Below are positions 39,201-52,431 of a stretch of 64,000 nt of DNA, one piece after another (positions within the stretch are counted from its first letter, which is position 1; each line of letters begins with the position of its first letter). The stretch comes from Larus michahellis (lineage: Eukaryota > Chordata > Aves > Charadriiformes > Laridae). The DNA lies in contig NC_133897.1 in assembly GCF_964199755.1 (NCBI RefSeq), positions 168,590,678 to 168,654,677 on the forward strand, read 5' to 3'. The notes under the pieces were generated by a model. That model had not been told where the DNA came from. It saw only the letters and a list, made by a program, of their open reading frames with translations, and searched no databases. The position numbers and the translations under genes were made by a program.

Positions 39201-39573
39201 AAGGGCCCCATGGAGGGCAGGGACCCCGAGGAGGAGGGCAGGCCGGGGCTGTCCCCATGTCCCCACACTGATGTATGGGGCAGGGACTCAGGAGGGGGCA
39301 GGGACCCCAGGGGCGGGGGGGGACAGGACAGAGTTGTCCCCGTGTCCCTGCACTGCCCTATGGGACAGGGACTCCATGGAGGGCAGGGACCCCGAGGAAG
39401 GGGAGCAGGCCGGGGCTGTCCCCATGTCCCCACGTCCCCACACCGAACTATGGGGCAGGGCCCTCCGGACCGAATCCCCCCCCGCCCCTACCTGCCCGCA
39501 GCAACCCCCGGGCCAGGCCGCCCGCCATCCGCCCGGCGCCCACGAAGCCCACCCGCAGCTCCGCCGCCTCCAT
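36276..39573 (-). CDS. PYCR3: Pyrroline-5-carboxylate reductase 3, six exons
   Basis: PYCR3 reduces pyrroline-5-carboxylate to proline with NAD(P)H, in the ornithine-derived branch of proline synthesis in the cytosol. Coding exons in transcript order: 39573-39492, 38079-38015, 37742-37563, 37229-37017, 36890-36798, 36458-36276. Frames close to 816 nt, 271 aa (human 274). Motifs: the Rossmann start [40 protein letters not shown] and [10 protein letters not shown]; the nucleotide-side [61 protein letters not shown]; and the signature [20 protein letters not shown]. The start is the only ATG before the Rossmann motif. Intron 1 is filled by a minisatellite and intron 3 by a (TTCTCC)n tract. It is head-to-head with the Brambleberry-like gene. 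Confidence 0.95.
37421..37555. repeat. Hexanucleotide (GGAGAA)n microsatellite in PYCR3 intron 3
   Basis: About 22 almost perfect GGAGAA units form a pure purine strand of about 135 bases. On the PYCR3 sense strand this is (TTCTCC)n, starting less than ten bases after the exon 3 donor. It can form triplex DNA and offers a long pyrimidine tract to splicing factors. The long arginine/glutamate-rich or leucine/serine/proline-rich open frames here are artefacts. Confidence 0.97.
38320..39470. repeat. Minisatellite of about 80-bp units in PYCR3 intron 1
   Basis: About thirteen copies of a unit built from CTATGGGGCAGGGACCCCATGGAGGGCAGGGA, a GGGGACAGGACAGGGCTG block and TCCCCATGTCC. CTATGGG-type words recur near 38509, 38590, 38662, 38744, 38826, 38889, 38970, 39052, 39273 and 39358. 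It fills nearly all of intron 1, up to about 20 bases from exon 1. Confidence 0.95.
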
Positions 39574-39720
39574 CCCTTCCGGGCCACGCCCCCTTTCAGG
39601 CCACGCCCCCTTGCCTCGTCCCCCAAACCCCATTGGCCCGCCCTCTACCCGCCCCGCGGCTCCCATTGGCGGCGCCGGGTTATAAGGGGCGGGGCCTGGG
39701 AGGGGGGCGGGTTTCTGCGC
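39574..39720. promoter_or_regulatory. Bidirectional promoter of PYCR3 and the Brambleberry-like gene
   Basis: The block upstream of the PYCR3 ATG holds two CCATTGG motifs (39630-39636 and 39663-39669, CCAAT boxes read on the minus strand), several GC boxes, and on plus a TTATAAGG element at 39680-39687 followed by GGGGCGGGG. PYCR3 is transcribed to the left and the Brambleberry-like gene to the right, so the block probably serves both. Start sites are inferred. Confidence 0.6.
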
Positions 39721-39782
39721 TAGTGCTGGAGGCGGCGGTGGGCAGCGACGCTCCGGTCCAGGCGTGGGGTAACTCTCTCCCC

Positions 39783-40300
39783 CGCCCCGGGGAAAGGGTT
39801 GGGGGGGACATGGGACAACACGGTCTCCAGCCCTCCCCATTGTCCCGGGGCTGTGGCCAAGGCCTCTAACACCCCTGGGTGTACTGGGGGGGGTAGGGGT
39901 GTGCCATGAATGGGGTGGGGGTCCCCCAAACCTGTTCCTGGTCTGGTCCCCCTTCCTTCCCTTCCCCTATGGGGGAAGGGGGGGGGGGGGGCACATGACA
40001 CGGTCCCCCCGTGTCTGTTGCCAAGGCCTCTGACACCCCTGGGTGTATTGGTGGGGGTGTCCCCCCTCGATGGGAGGGTGCCCCAAACCTGTTTCTGGAC
40101 CCCTTCCTTCCCTTCCCCTGTGGGGGGATGAGGTGGGGGTGGGAACACAACGTGGTCTCCGTCCCTCCCTGGGGCTACAGCTAAGGCCTCTGGTACCGCT
40201 GGGTGTATTGGCGGGGGTGTCCCCTCAATGGGGAGGTGCCCCCAAACCTGTTCTTGGTCTTGGAGGGGGGGAGGGGGCTGTTCTCGACCTCAGGGTGCTC
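39783..40300. repeat. Three tandem copies of about 165 bp upstream of the Brambleberry-like gene
   Basis: The phrase CCAAGGCCTCTAACACCCCTGGGTGTACTGG and close variants recur near 39853, 40020 and 40180, each followed by similar CCCCAAACCTGTTCTGGTC sequence. The third copy stops shortly before the acceptor at 40323. The copies lie between the probable promoter and the first coding exon, so in the 5' UTR or first intron. Confidence 0.88.
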
Positions 40301-40341
40301 CCTGCACCCCTTTCTCCCCGCAGGATACCCCCACCATCATC

Positions 40342-43300
40342 ATGGTGTCCTGGAGCTGCTGGGCTCTGCTGCTCCTCTGCGCCATTGCAAGATTTTTTGG
40401 GTGGCTGGGACTTGGCACCCCCCTGGAGGAGGTGGAGACCCCCCCAGAGGTGAGCACACCCCCCTCAGGAGGTGGGCATCCCCCCACATGTCCCCTTCGA
40501 GGTGACCAGGGGTGACAAGTGGTTCCAGGCTCACTGGGAGATGTCATCCCCAGACTCCTGTCACCATTAGGTGTGGTGGTGGCGTTCCCCCCGAGGATGG
40601 GAAATGGGGGTTCCCCCGAGGATGGGAAATGGGGGTTCCCCAGAGCCCCCACCCTGGAGACCCACTTTTCCAGGCATGGGGTGCTCCATGTGGGATGGTT
40701 TTTGGGGTGAACACTCACACCTTTGTCCTGAATTTCCCACCCAAAACCATGGGGAGCACCCATGGGTGCTGACGCCAGCGCTGCCACCAGGTTGTGGTGC
40801 GGCTCCGCTCGTCCTGCACTGACCCGAGCGAGGAGGAGGTGGCCAAGCTGGGAGTGGACGTGTTTGACTGCCAGGCCAACGCCAAGGGTCGCTGGACAAA
40901 CCCCAGCACCCCGGATGCGGTAAGGACACCCCAAATCCTGTTTTCCCCTGTTCCACCCCAAATCTTATAGTAATCCAACGTGATTCATAGAATGGTTTCG
41001 GTTGGAAGGGACCTTAAAGAGCATCTAGTTCCAACCCACCTGCCCTGGGCAGGGACATCTTCAACTAGACCAGGTTGCTCCAAGCCCCGTCCAACCTGGC
41101 CTTGAACCCCTCCAGGGATGGGGCAGCCACAGCTTCTCTGGGCAACCTGGGCCAGGGGCTCACCAGCTTCATCATGGAGAATTTCTGCCTTATTTTTAAT
41201 CTCAATCTCCCCTCTTTTGGTTTAAAACCCTTCCCCCTCGTCCCGTGGCTCCCCTCCCTGCTCCAGAGTCCCTCCCTGGCTTTCCTGGAGCCCCTTGAGG
41301 GCCTGGAAGGGGCTGGAAGGTCTCCGCGGAGCCTTCTCTTCTCCAGGCTGAACCCCCCCAGCTCTCTCAGCCTGTCCTCCCAGCAGAGGGGCTCCAGCCC
41401 TCCCGGCATCTCCGGGGCCTCCACTGGTCATGCTCCAACAGCTCTGTGTCCTATTCCCCCCCAAAAATCCCATACTTTGTAGCCGCAGAGCCTGAGCTGC
41501 ACCCAACCACCTCTGCTCAGTCTCATCCACATCTTGAGGTAAACCCATCCCTGTTTAGTCCATTTCCCCCATGGCAAATGGGGGTTTCCCCTCCTGATCC
41601 CCTTCACACCCCCAGCCTTGCTCCCTCCCAAGGCTTTTCCAAAGTCTCCTTCCCCACCACTGTGGGATGGAGATTAAACACTGGGGGCTCATTTTGGGGT
41701 GCCGAGGGGGTGCTAATGGGGGGAGAGCCAGCATCCACCTGGTACATGGTGGTGGGCATCACCATAGAGTGATGGTCTGTTGGGGCCTGTGGGGCCACCA
41801 CCCCAATGTTCACCCCAGGAGGGGCAGGAGGAGCTGCAGGAGCAGCCGGGCAAGTTCTTGCAGCCAAGACTGGAGACCCTCATCACCAGCAGGGAGCACC
41901 AGGTGGCCCAGCTCATGGAGGACATTGCCCAGCGGATGGGTAAGAGCCCCCGGATGGGATGCTGCTATGTCCCTGTGTCTCACCTTGGGGACCGACCCAA
42001 CCTCTTGTCCCTCCTTACAGGGAACGTGAGCAGCCATGGGACCATGGGGCTCCAGGAAGGGCACCGGGTTGTCCTGTCCGATCTCCACCACACACAGGAA
42101 AGAGCTCGGGACATCTATTCCCAACTAGGTGAGAAGGTGGCAAACTCTGTTCCCAGCTCTTTTTATATCAGGACACCCCTGGGTGCAGCTTCCCCGGCTC
42201 ATCCTGACACCGTATCCATCTCGTCCATATGCAGAGCATGACGTGGCCCTTCTCCTGGCCCAGCAGTGCCGGATGGAGGAGGTGATGGAAAAACTGCGTC
42301 AGGTCAACAGGAGCCTGGGATTGATGCTGGTGGCCGTGGAGGGTGCACAGAGCCGGCTGGAGAACCAACTGGAGCACCTTCATGCCACCCTTGACCCAGC
42401 CGGTGAGCTGGGAATGGGTGCTGGAGGGCAGATGGGTGCTGGTGGGTGCCACCACTGGGCTCTTTCTCCCTGTCCTGCAGGTCAGAGCCCAAGTGCCATC
42501 TCCACCTGCATCCTTCATGGCTCCTACCTTCTGCTGCTGGTTGCACTACTGGTGCCCATGCCGCCCCGTGCCATCCTCCTCCTCCTTGCCTTCAGCATCC
42601 TTGGCGAGCTCCTCGGCATCCCAGCACTCTCCACTCTCCTGGCCCTTGCTGTGGCAGGTGAGGACAGGTGTTGGGGGGACCTGGTTGGGGACACGCTCCC
42701 CTGGGGGTGCTACGGGGGTGGGCTGGGGGTGCTCTGCCCTCTCCCACCATCTTGCTTCCCCATAGGGCAGTTGCTGGTGATGGCTGCCCGCCGTGGTGCT
42801 GGGGGACCCTGGCTGGTTCCTCTGCAGGAGGAACCCCGTCACCAGCTCACCTCCACCCCGGAAAGGTAGGAGATGGTTAGGGGATAAGAGCATGGCACCC
42901 TTGGGAGCTGTTAGGACCCATCCTGGGCACCCATCCTGGATGTCCCATCCTGCAGAGGTCCCCGGGGTGGGCTGCTGGTCTCCAGGAGGGGGCAGGAAGC
43001 ACCTTGGTGGCTTGCCAGCAGCTTTTGGGCACCTCATCCCAGCTCCTCCTCTTCTGCTCAGAGGTGGGTGTGGAGAGGGGGCTGCCGTCATAATGGTGAT
43101 GTAGAAGCCACCAAGGTGATGAGGCTCTGGTGGTTCTTCTCACGTAGGGAGTGCAAAATGGAGCTGTTGCAGGAGGAGATGGACAGGTTGGAGATGAGCT
43201 GCCTGCAAGGTGAGAGCTGGCCAGGCAGGGGGGATGTGGGAGAGATGACCATGAGGTGGGAGGTGTGGTGGCTGTAGGACAGGGGTCTGAAGCCCCAGCA

Positions 43301-44252
43301 TGTCCCCATCCTGTGCTGGGGATGTGGGTGTTACCCCAGAGTGTCCCCAAGCTATGGTAGGGCATGGGCACCACCACAGGGTGTTCCCCACCCTCCACCT
43401 GGGGACAGCAGCGCTGGGAGCATGTCACCACCACCACCATGTTCCTGCAGAGCCCTCGTGCCTGGAGCAGCCCCCAGTGATGGCAGGGGACACCCCTCGC
43501 TTAGCAGGGAGGATGTCATCCATCCCTGGCGGCTGGAGGACAAAGCTGAGCTCGTGTGGGGTAAGCCTGAGCTTAGGTAGGTGCTGGGTGGGGTGTCCCC
43601 AGGCTGGGCCAGGCCTTGCTCCTGGGGGCCAGCTGGGTCCCTCTAAAGGTCAGAGCCTCTAGGGTTGGGGTGTCCTCAGCGTGACTGTGCTTCTGGGTGC
43701 TGGACACCCTCTTGGGAAGAGGGGCTGGTCCCGCAGAGCTTGTGGGGACATTACACCCAAGGAGGACTCTTGGGCGGAAGGGATGCCCTCCAAGGATGGG
43801 TGGCCGAGGCACCCATCCTGTATGACCAACATGTCCCCACGGGACAAGGGACATGTCCTGTAGGACAGCAGGGTCACCAGGGATGGAGGATGCCCTGTCT
43901 AAATCCCTTCTTCCCCAATCAGGCAATGCTGGAGCCTGCCATGGGCACTGGGAAGCACTGGGAGCCCAAACCTTGCACCCCAAGCCAGTCTCTGGCCAGT
44001 GACATGTAAGTGCCAACCAGAACAGGACACTCCTTCTCCAGGGACACCTCAGGGCTGGTGCCACCTCAGGGGGCAGCCAGTGATCTGACAGTGTTGGGGA
44101 CAGGCTTCTTGGGGTGCTGATGGGGGTCTCTCCTCCATAGGTCCTCGTTGTCCCCACGGCTCCCATGCCAGGGCCTCACCAGGGCTGGGCAGCGATGCCG
44201 GAAGAAAGCCATCCTCGGGCAGGACTTCTGCCACGTCCACACCACCGGTTGA
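40342..44252 (+). CDS. BMB: Brambleberry/KAR5-family nuclear fusion protein, eleven exons
   Basis: Brambleberry (zebrafish) and KAR5 (yeast) are nuclear-envelope membrane proteins needed for karyogamy or pronuclear/karyomere fusion. Exons: 40342-40449, 40791-40919, 41819-41939, 42021-42128, 42235-42402, 42481-42657, 42766-42865, 43148-43209, 43451-43560, 43923-44005, 44141-44252. All junctions are GT/AG and phases close to 1278 nt, 425 aa. Seen: a hydrophobic signal-like start (MVSWSCWALLLLCAIARFFG); the family motif RLRSSCTDPSEEEVAKLGVD and VFDCQANAKGR; EGQEELQEQ; a coiled-coil region (LQEGHRVVLSDLHHTQERAR, EEVMEKLRQVNRSLGLMLVA); membrane spans (LLLLVALLVPMPPRAILLLL, STLLALAVA); and a C-terminal cysteine/histidine motif CQGLTRAGQRCRKKA...FCHVH. 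Two conserved family segments appear absent (see findings). Most comparable proteins are longer. The symbol rests on family likeness alone. Confidence 0.8.
40983..41452 (-). mobile_element. CR1 LINE fragment in an intron of the Brambleberry-like gene
   Basis: Starts with the CR1 3' end (GAATGGTTTCGGTTGGAAGG on plus) and ends about 470 bp later. Minus-strand peptides [20 protein letters not shown] and [15 protein letters not shown] are CR1. It sits in the intron where an exon conserved in the family would be expected. Confidence 0.93.
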
Positions 44253-44472
44253 GCCTCGAGCAGCGGCTTGCCCATGGACTCGTCCCCCCATATCTGACCC
44301 TCTACCTCCTCCCAGAGGGGTTTTAAAACTCTTTTTTGGCTCTTCCAGATGCTGGTGGAGAACGTGTTGTGGTGCTCAGGACCCTCTGGGTGCTATTTGA
44401 CGTGGGTAGGGGACTGTGCTGTGGGGCAGACGCTCCTCATCCCACCGGTTTTACGCTCTTTGTGTATAATTT

Positions 44473-44478
44473 AATAAA
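44473..44478 (+). terminator. Polyadenylation signal of the Brambleberry-like gene
   Basis: AATAAA lies about 220 bases after the stop codon at 44252. The opposing GFUS signal is only about 170 bases further right. Confidence 0.75.
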
Positions 44479-44643
44479 TGCCATATTTACAGCTAGAGCC
44501 TTCCCCATTCTAGTCCCCCACCCTGCTCCATCCTGATGCTGGGACTTTGTTGGGGTCTTCGGGACCATCCCAATATGCCAAAAGCAGCAGCAGCAAATGT
44601 CCGGCTGCCATTCCTGCGCCAGAGGAACCCTGATTACCTTCCC

Positions 44644-44649
44644 TTTATT
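44644..44649 (-). terminator. GFUS: GFUS polyadenylation signal
   Basis: AATAAA on the minus strand lies about 330 bases after the GFUS stop codon at 44975. Confidence 0.65.
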
Positions 44650-44974
44650 ATAGCCTAATTACAGGTAATTAGCAGTGTAGCCCGTTACAGCTTTTCGCAC
44701 GTGGCCAAGGGGGTGGTGGTGGCTCCAGTTGGTGGCTACCAGCTGGTCTGGTGTCCCAGCACCTTTGGGGTGTCCCAACCTTCCTTTCCCCCTGCCCTGG
44801 GCGTCCCGTGCCCATTCCCAGCAACAGGCAGGAATGTGGGGGCTGCTCACTGGGCTCTGGCCCACTTTTACTTTGGAAATCTCACCGTCACTCCCCGAGC
44901 CCCGTCCTCTGCCCCAGCAAAGGACAACCCTGAGATGAAGAGGATGATGCCGGTCCCGCTGCCGCATTGTCCCG

Positions 44975-48352
<3,378 letters not shown>

Positions 48353-48659
48353 TCACCTCGGGGTGCACCCTGCTATGATCACCAAGCTCCCCCCTACCCT
48401 GCCACGGGTGCCCACAAGCATCAGCCACACGCCAGCCCCGTGGGACCATTTTTTTGGGGGGCTTTTACCCATTTCTGCCAGCAAAAGCGAAAAGGAAAGC
48501 AGAAGCGGCGTGTCTGGCAGTGACGTGGCTGGGCCAGGGCAGCAGAAACTCGTCAGCTGTAGTTGCTAATTAATGAAACTGGCCTGTGGGCTCCCCATGC
48601 GCAGGCGGCACCTGGGCTGGGGCCGGATCCTGCCACGCGGCACAGAAAAGGAGGCTCAA

Positions 48660-50490
48660 CCTGCACCCCAGGCTGCCCTCGAGTCCCTGGGCTGCACCCC
48701 AAATTCCCCCCTGCACCCCACATCTGCACCCCACATCTTCCCCTGCACCCAGGTCTGCACCCCAGATCTCCTCCTGCACCCCAGATCCCACATCTGCACC
48801 CCAAATCTCCCCCTGCACCCTAAACCCCAGGTCTGCACCCCAGGTCTCCTCTGCACCCCAAATTCCATGTCTTCACCCAGGTCTGCACCCCAAACCCCAG
48901 GTCTGCACCCCACACCTCCCCTGCACCCTGAGGCCTTGGTCTGTACCCCAAATCTCCCCCTGCATCCCATCTCTGCACCCCCGAGCTCCTCCTGCACCCC
49001 GAGTCCCAGCTGGGCACCCTAAATTTCCCATGTCTGCACCCCAGCTCTGCACCCCAGCTCTCCTCCTGCACTGCAAAACCCATGTCTGCACCCCACATCT
49101 CCCCTGCACCCCAAATCCCATGTCCTCACCCAGGTCTGCACCCCAAACATCCCTCTGCACCCCAAGTCTGTACCCCAGATCTCCACCAGCACCCCAAACC
49201 CCGGGTCAGCACCCCACACCTCCCCTGAACCCCAAGTCCCTGGTCTGTACCCCAAATCTCCTCCTGCACCCCAGCTCTGCACCCCCGATCTCCTCCTGCA
49301 CCCCGAGTCCCCAGGTCTGCACCCAGGTCTGCACCCCACTCCTGCCCTGCACCTCAAATCCCACGTCTGCACCCCAAATCTCCCCCTGCACCCCAAACTC
49401 TAGGTGTGCACCCCAAATCCTGGGTCTACACCCAGGTCTGCACCCCACATCTCCCCTCCACCCCAAGTCCCAGCCGGGCACCCTGCATTTCCCACATCTG
49501 CACCCCATATCTCCTCCTGCACCCCAAATCCTAAATCTGCACCCAGGCCTGACCCCCACACCTCCCCTGCACCCCGAGTCCCAGCTGGGCACCCTAAATT
49601 TCCCACATCTGCACCCCAGCTCCGCACTCCAGATCTCCCCCTGAACCCCAAACCCCAGGTCTGCACTCATGTTTCCCCCCACCCCAAATTCCATGTCCTC
49701 ACCCAGGTCTGCACCCCAAATATCCCTCTGCACCCCCAGGTCCGTACCCCAGATCTCCTCCTGCACCCTGAACCCGGGGTCTGCACCCCAAATCCCACAA
49801 CCTCACCAAGGCCTGCACCCCACACCTCCCCTGCACCCCAAATCCCAGGTCTGTACCCAGGTCTGCACCCCAAACACCGGATCTGCACCCAGGTCTGCAC
49901 CCCACACCTCTCCTGCACCCCAAATGTTCCCCTGCACCCCAGCTCTGCGCCCCAGATCTCCTCCTGCACCCCAAGTCCCACATCTGTGCCCCTACCTGCA
50001 CCCCAGACCCCGGGTCGGCACCCCATGCCCCCCCCCCGCACCCCAAATCCCACATCTGCACCCCAAAGCTCCCCCTGCACCCCAAATCCCACATCTGCAC
50101 CCAGGTCTGCACCCCAAATCTCCCCCTACACTCCAGTTCTGCACCCCACGCCTCCTCCTGCACCCCAAATCCCATGTCTGTACCCCAGCTCTGCACCCCA
50201 AATCTCCTCTAAACCCCAGGTCTGCACCCCACATCTCCTCCTGCGCCCCAAATCCCACGTCCCCACCCAGACCTGCACCCCAAACCCCGGGTCGGCACCC
50301 CACGCCTCCCCCGCACCCCCAAATCCCACGTCTGCACCCCAAACCTCCCCCCGCACCCCAAGCTCTGCACCCCACATCTCCTCCTGCGCCCCGAACCCCA
50401 CCTCCGCACCCAGGCCTGACCCCCCCATCTGCCCCCCAGATCCCAGCTCTGCACCCCAAATCTCCCCCACACCCCCCGGCCCCCCCTCCC
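48660..50490. repeat. Large minisatellite (CTGCACCCCAAATCTCCCC type) in GFUS intron 1
   Basis: About 1.8 kb of units of roughly 17-20 bp (CTGCACCCCAAATCCCA, CTGCACCCCACATCTCCCC) forms higher-order blocks with CACCCAGGTCTGCACCCC spacers. It lies between the first coding exon of GFUS and its probable promoter. Open frames of several hundred codons on both strands are repeat artefacts. Confidence 0.96.
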
Positions 50491-50699
50491 GCCACGTCCG
50501 CCTTAGTCCACCCCGGAGCCTCTCACCGCGCCCCCCCCCTCATCCCGCCCCCCCCCCCCCGGGCTCTCCCCTCCCCACTGTGCCCCACTTTGGGGACCCC
50601 CTCCCCACTCTGCTCCCCCCAGCCACCCCCGTTGCGGGGGCGGGGGTGGGGGCGCCCCCGCAAACGCTCCCCTATGTGGCGGGGGGGGGGGGTCCCGTC

Positions 50700-50975
50700 T
50701 CACCCCTCACCGGGGCTCGGCTGGGCTCGGCTCCGATCGGCTCCGTTCGTCAGGGCTCGGCTGGGCTCGGCTCCGATCGGCTCCGTTCGTCAGGGCTCAG
50801 CTGGACTCGGCTCCGATCGGCTCGGTTCGGCCCGGCTGGGCTCGGCTGGACTCGGCTCGGCTCGGCGAGGCTCGGCTGGATTCGGCTCCGATCGGCTCGG
50901 TTCGGCTCAGCAGGGCTCGGCTGGATTCGGCTAGATTCGGCCTGGTCCGGCTCGGTTCAGCTCGGCTCGGCCCGG
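50700..50975. repeat. GGCTCGGCT short tandem repeat next to the GFUS promoter
   Basis: Units of 10-15 bp (GGGCTCGGCT, CCGATCGGCTC) are arranged in a 60-bp pattern that appears twice exactly at 50704-50812 (GGGCTCGGCTGGGCTCGGCT, then CCGATCGGCTCCGTTCGTCA) and then degenerates. It is very CpG-rich and ends at the ETS/YY1 sites near 50980. Confidence 0.92.
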
Positions 50976-51010
50976 CCCCGCTTCCGGCCTCTCCGCCGCC
51001 ATCTTGGGGG
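50976..51010 (-). promoter_or_regulatory. GFUS: Probable GFUS core promoter (ETS and YY1 sites)
   Basis: On the minus strand the block reads CAAGATGGCGGCGG (a YY1 site of the kind found at transcription starts, 50994-51006 on plus) followed by CCGGAAGC (an ETS core, about 50980-50987). This pairing is typical of housekeeping CpG promoters. The noncoding GFUS first exon would start here and splice to the acceptor near 48315. The link is inferred from position. Confidence 0.5.
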
Positions 51011-51797
51011 GCAGCCGCTCGGCTCCTCGGGAAATGGAGTCCGCGTCCCGGGGTTTACCGGCACTGGGAGCTGCCACAGCACCGTGTGGACACCGGCACC
51101 ATCGCCCGTGGTGGGGGGCCGGGGCGAGGCCGGGCGCTTGCACACCTCCACACAGCGGTGCGGGGGAAGGGGGTGCAGGTTGCCTCCCCTCCTCCCAGAC
51201 AAAAAGGGCTGGTCAAAAGGGATTTTGTGGAGAAAAGGCTTCGTCATCATTAAACGCACTTAAACCCAGATTAAAAATGAGCAGGGGTTTCCAAGACATC
51301 CCCCTTCTCCCAGCTGTCTTTTCCTTCGGGACTTTCTGAGGCAAAGGCTTGTGCTGCTCTAAATTCAAACGGTGAAGAGTGGGATAAGGGAGACCCATAC
51401 AGGAATTCCTGCTTTTCCCCCCCAAAAGAGATACAGCCCCCACGTCGAAGAAGTAGTAGGACATCATGGCTTTTCCACTCCTTTTCTCCCTCCTCCTTTC
51501 TTCTGGGCGAGACCTGGAAGAGGAATGTGCCCGTTTGCTTTGGGAAAGTCTGAGGAAAAGCTGAATCCTTGGGGATCCCTTTCCTGAGGGAATGGGTCAG
51601 TTTTCTCCCCCCAGCATGACAAAAGGCGTCACCTTGTGCTTGTGTGACCAGCCGTGTCCCATGGCCCCCCTCCCAGCTGGGTGAGTCCCAGCATCTCCTC
51701 ATCCCTCCCGGGGCTTTCCCATCTCCAAAATCCCTCTCCCACCAGTGACTCCAGTCCTGGTGCTATTCCCTCCCCCTCCACAATGCAGGATGCCCTG
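51011..51797. other. Spacer right of the GFUS promoter, nothing recognised
   Basis: About 790 bases with no clear gene. Short open frames exist but have no splice or similarity support. The first 200 bases are still CpG-rich. Confidence 0.5.
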
Positions 51798-52431
51798 TGT
51801 TACGGTTTGGGAAACCCACAATGATTTATTGTCATTTAGACAATTATTCTATCACTCGACGACCCCTCCCCACCCGGGAAGGGGAATCGGGGAAAAACAA
51901 GGCAACCCCAGGGTTGAAATATAAACAGATTTAATAGGATAAGACTAAATAATTAACATCAATGACACTAAAGAGCCAATATTGATCCCAATACCAGTAT
52001 AAAATATACAGGGATTATACTCGGCCAGTTCTACCAGTAGGAAGCTGTGCGCTCCCACAGCAAATGCCGGACACTGCGGCTTCGGGAGGAAGGGAAGGGC
52101 TCAGGGCTCCGGCACCGGGGCAAGGAGTTCTCAGGATCACAGCCATCAAGGGAGAGAGAGAGAAACTCCTCAGCAAACTTCCTAATTTCTATTGAATGTG
52201 TCATTCGTGGTGTGAAATAATCCTGGTGGCAGCTTGGGTGAAGTGCCTGGGTCTCGCCGCTCCTCATCCCTGCACCTGGTGAGCTCAAAAACACCGAGAC
52301 CTTGAAACTCGTACACCAGAGCTGGCGATAAAGTAAATATTTTCACAAATTCAGACACTGGAGTCTTCTAAAAGTGCGGTTTTCCCAAGCATTAGAAGAA
52401 AAATTATTTCTGTGACACTCAAACCAGGACA
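51798..52431 (-). mobile_element. Solo LTR of an avian endogenous retrovirus
   Basis: About 634 bp with retroviral-type ends: on minus it starts TGTCCTGGTTTG and ends CAAACCGTAACA, an imperfect inverted repeat with TG...CA termini. The internal text (ATATAAACAGATTTAATAGG on plus, AT-rich blocks) resembles dispersed avian LTRs. No internal retroviral genes adjoin it, so it is a solo LTR fossil. I see no clear target-site duplication, which suggests moderate age. Family assignment needs a repeat library. Confidence 0.6.

Noticed and set aside
49404-51263. A 619-codon open frame across the GFUS minisatellite
   Set aside because: It is translated tandem repeat running into GGCTCGGCT repeats and CpG promoter sequence, with no family likeness.
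51004-51339. A plus-strand protein beginning near the GFUS promoter
   Set aside because: The frame lies in CpG promoter sequence without family similarity or a conserved start; the YY1/ETS arrangement reads better as the minus-strand GFUS start.
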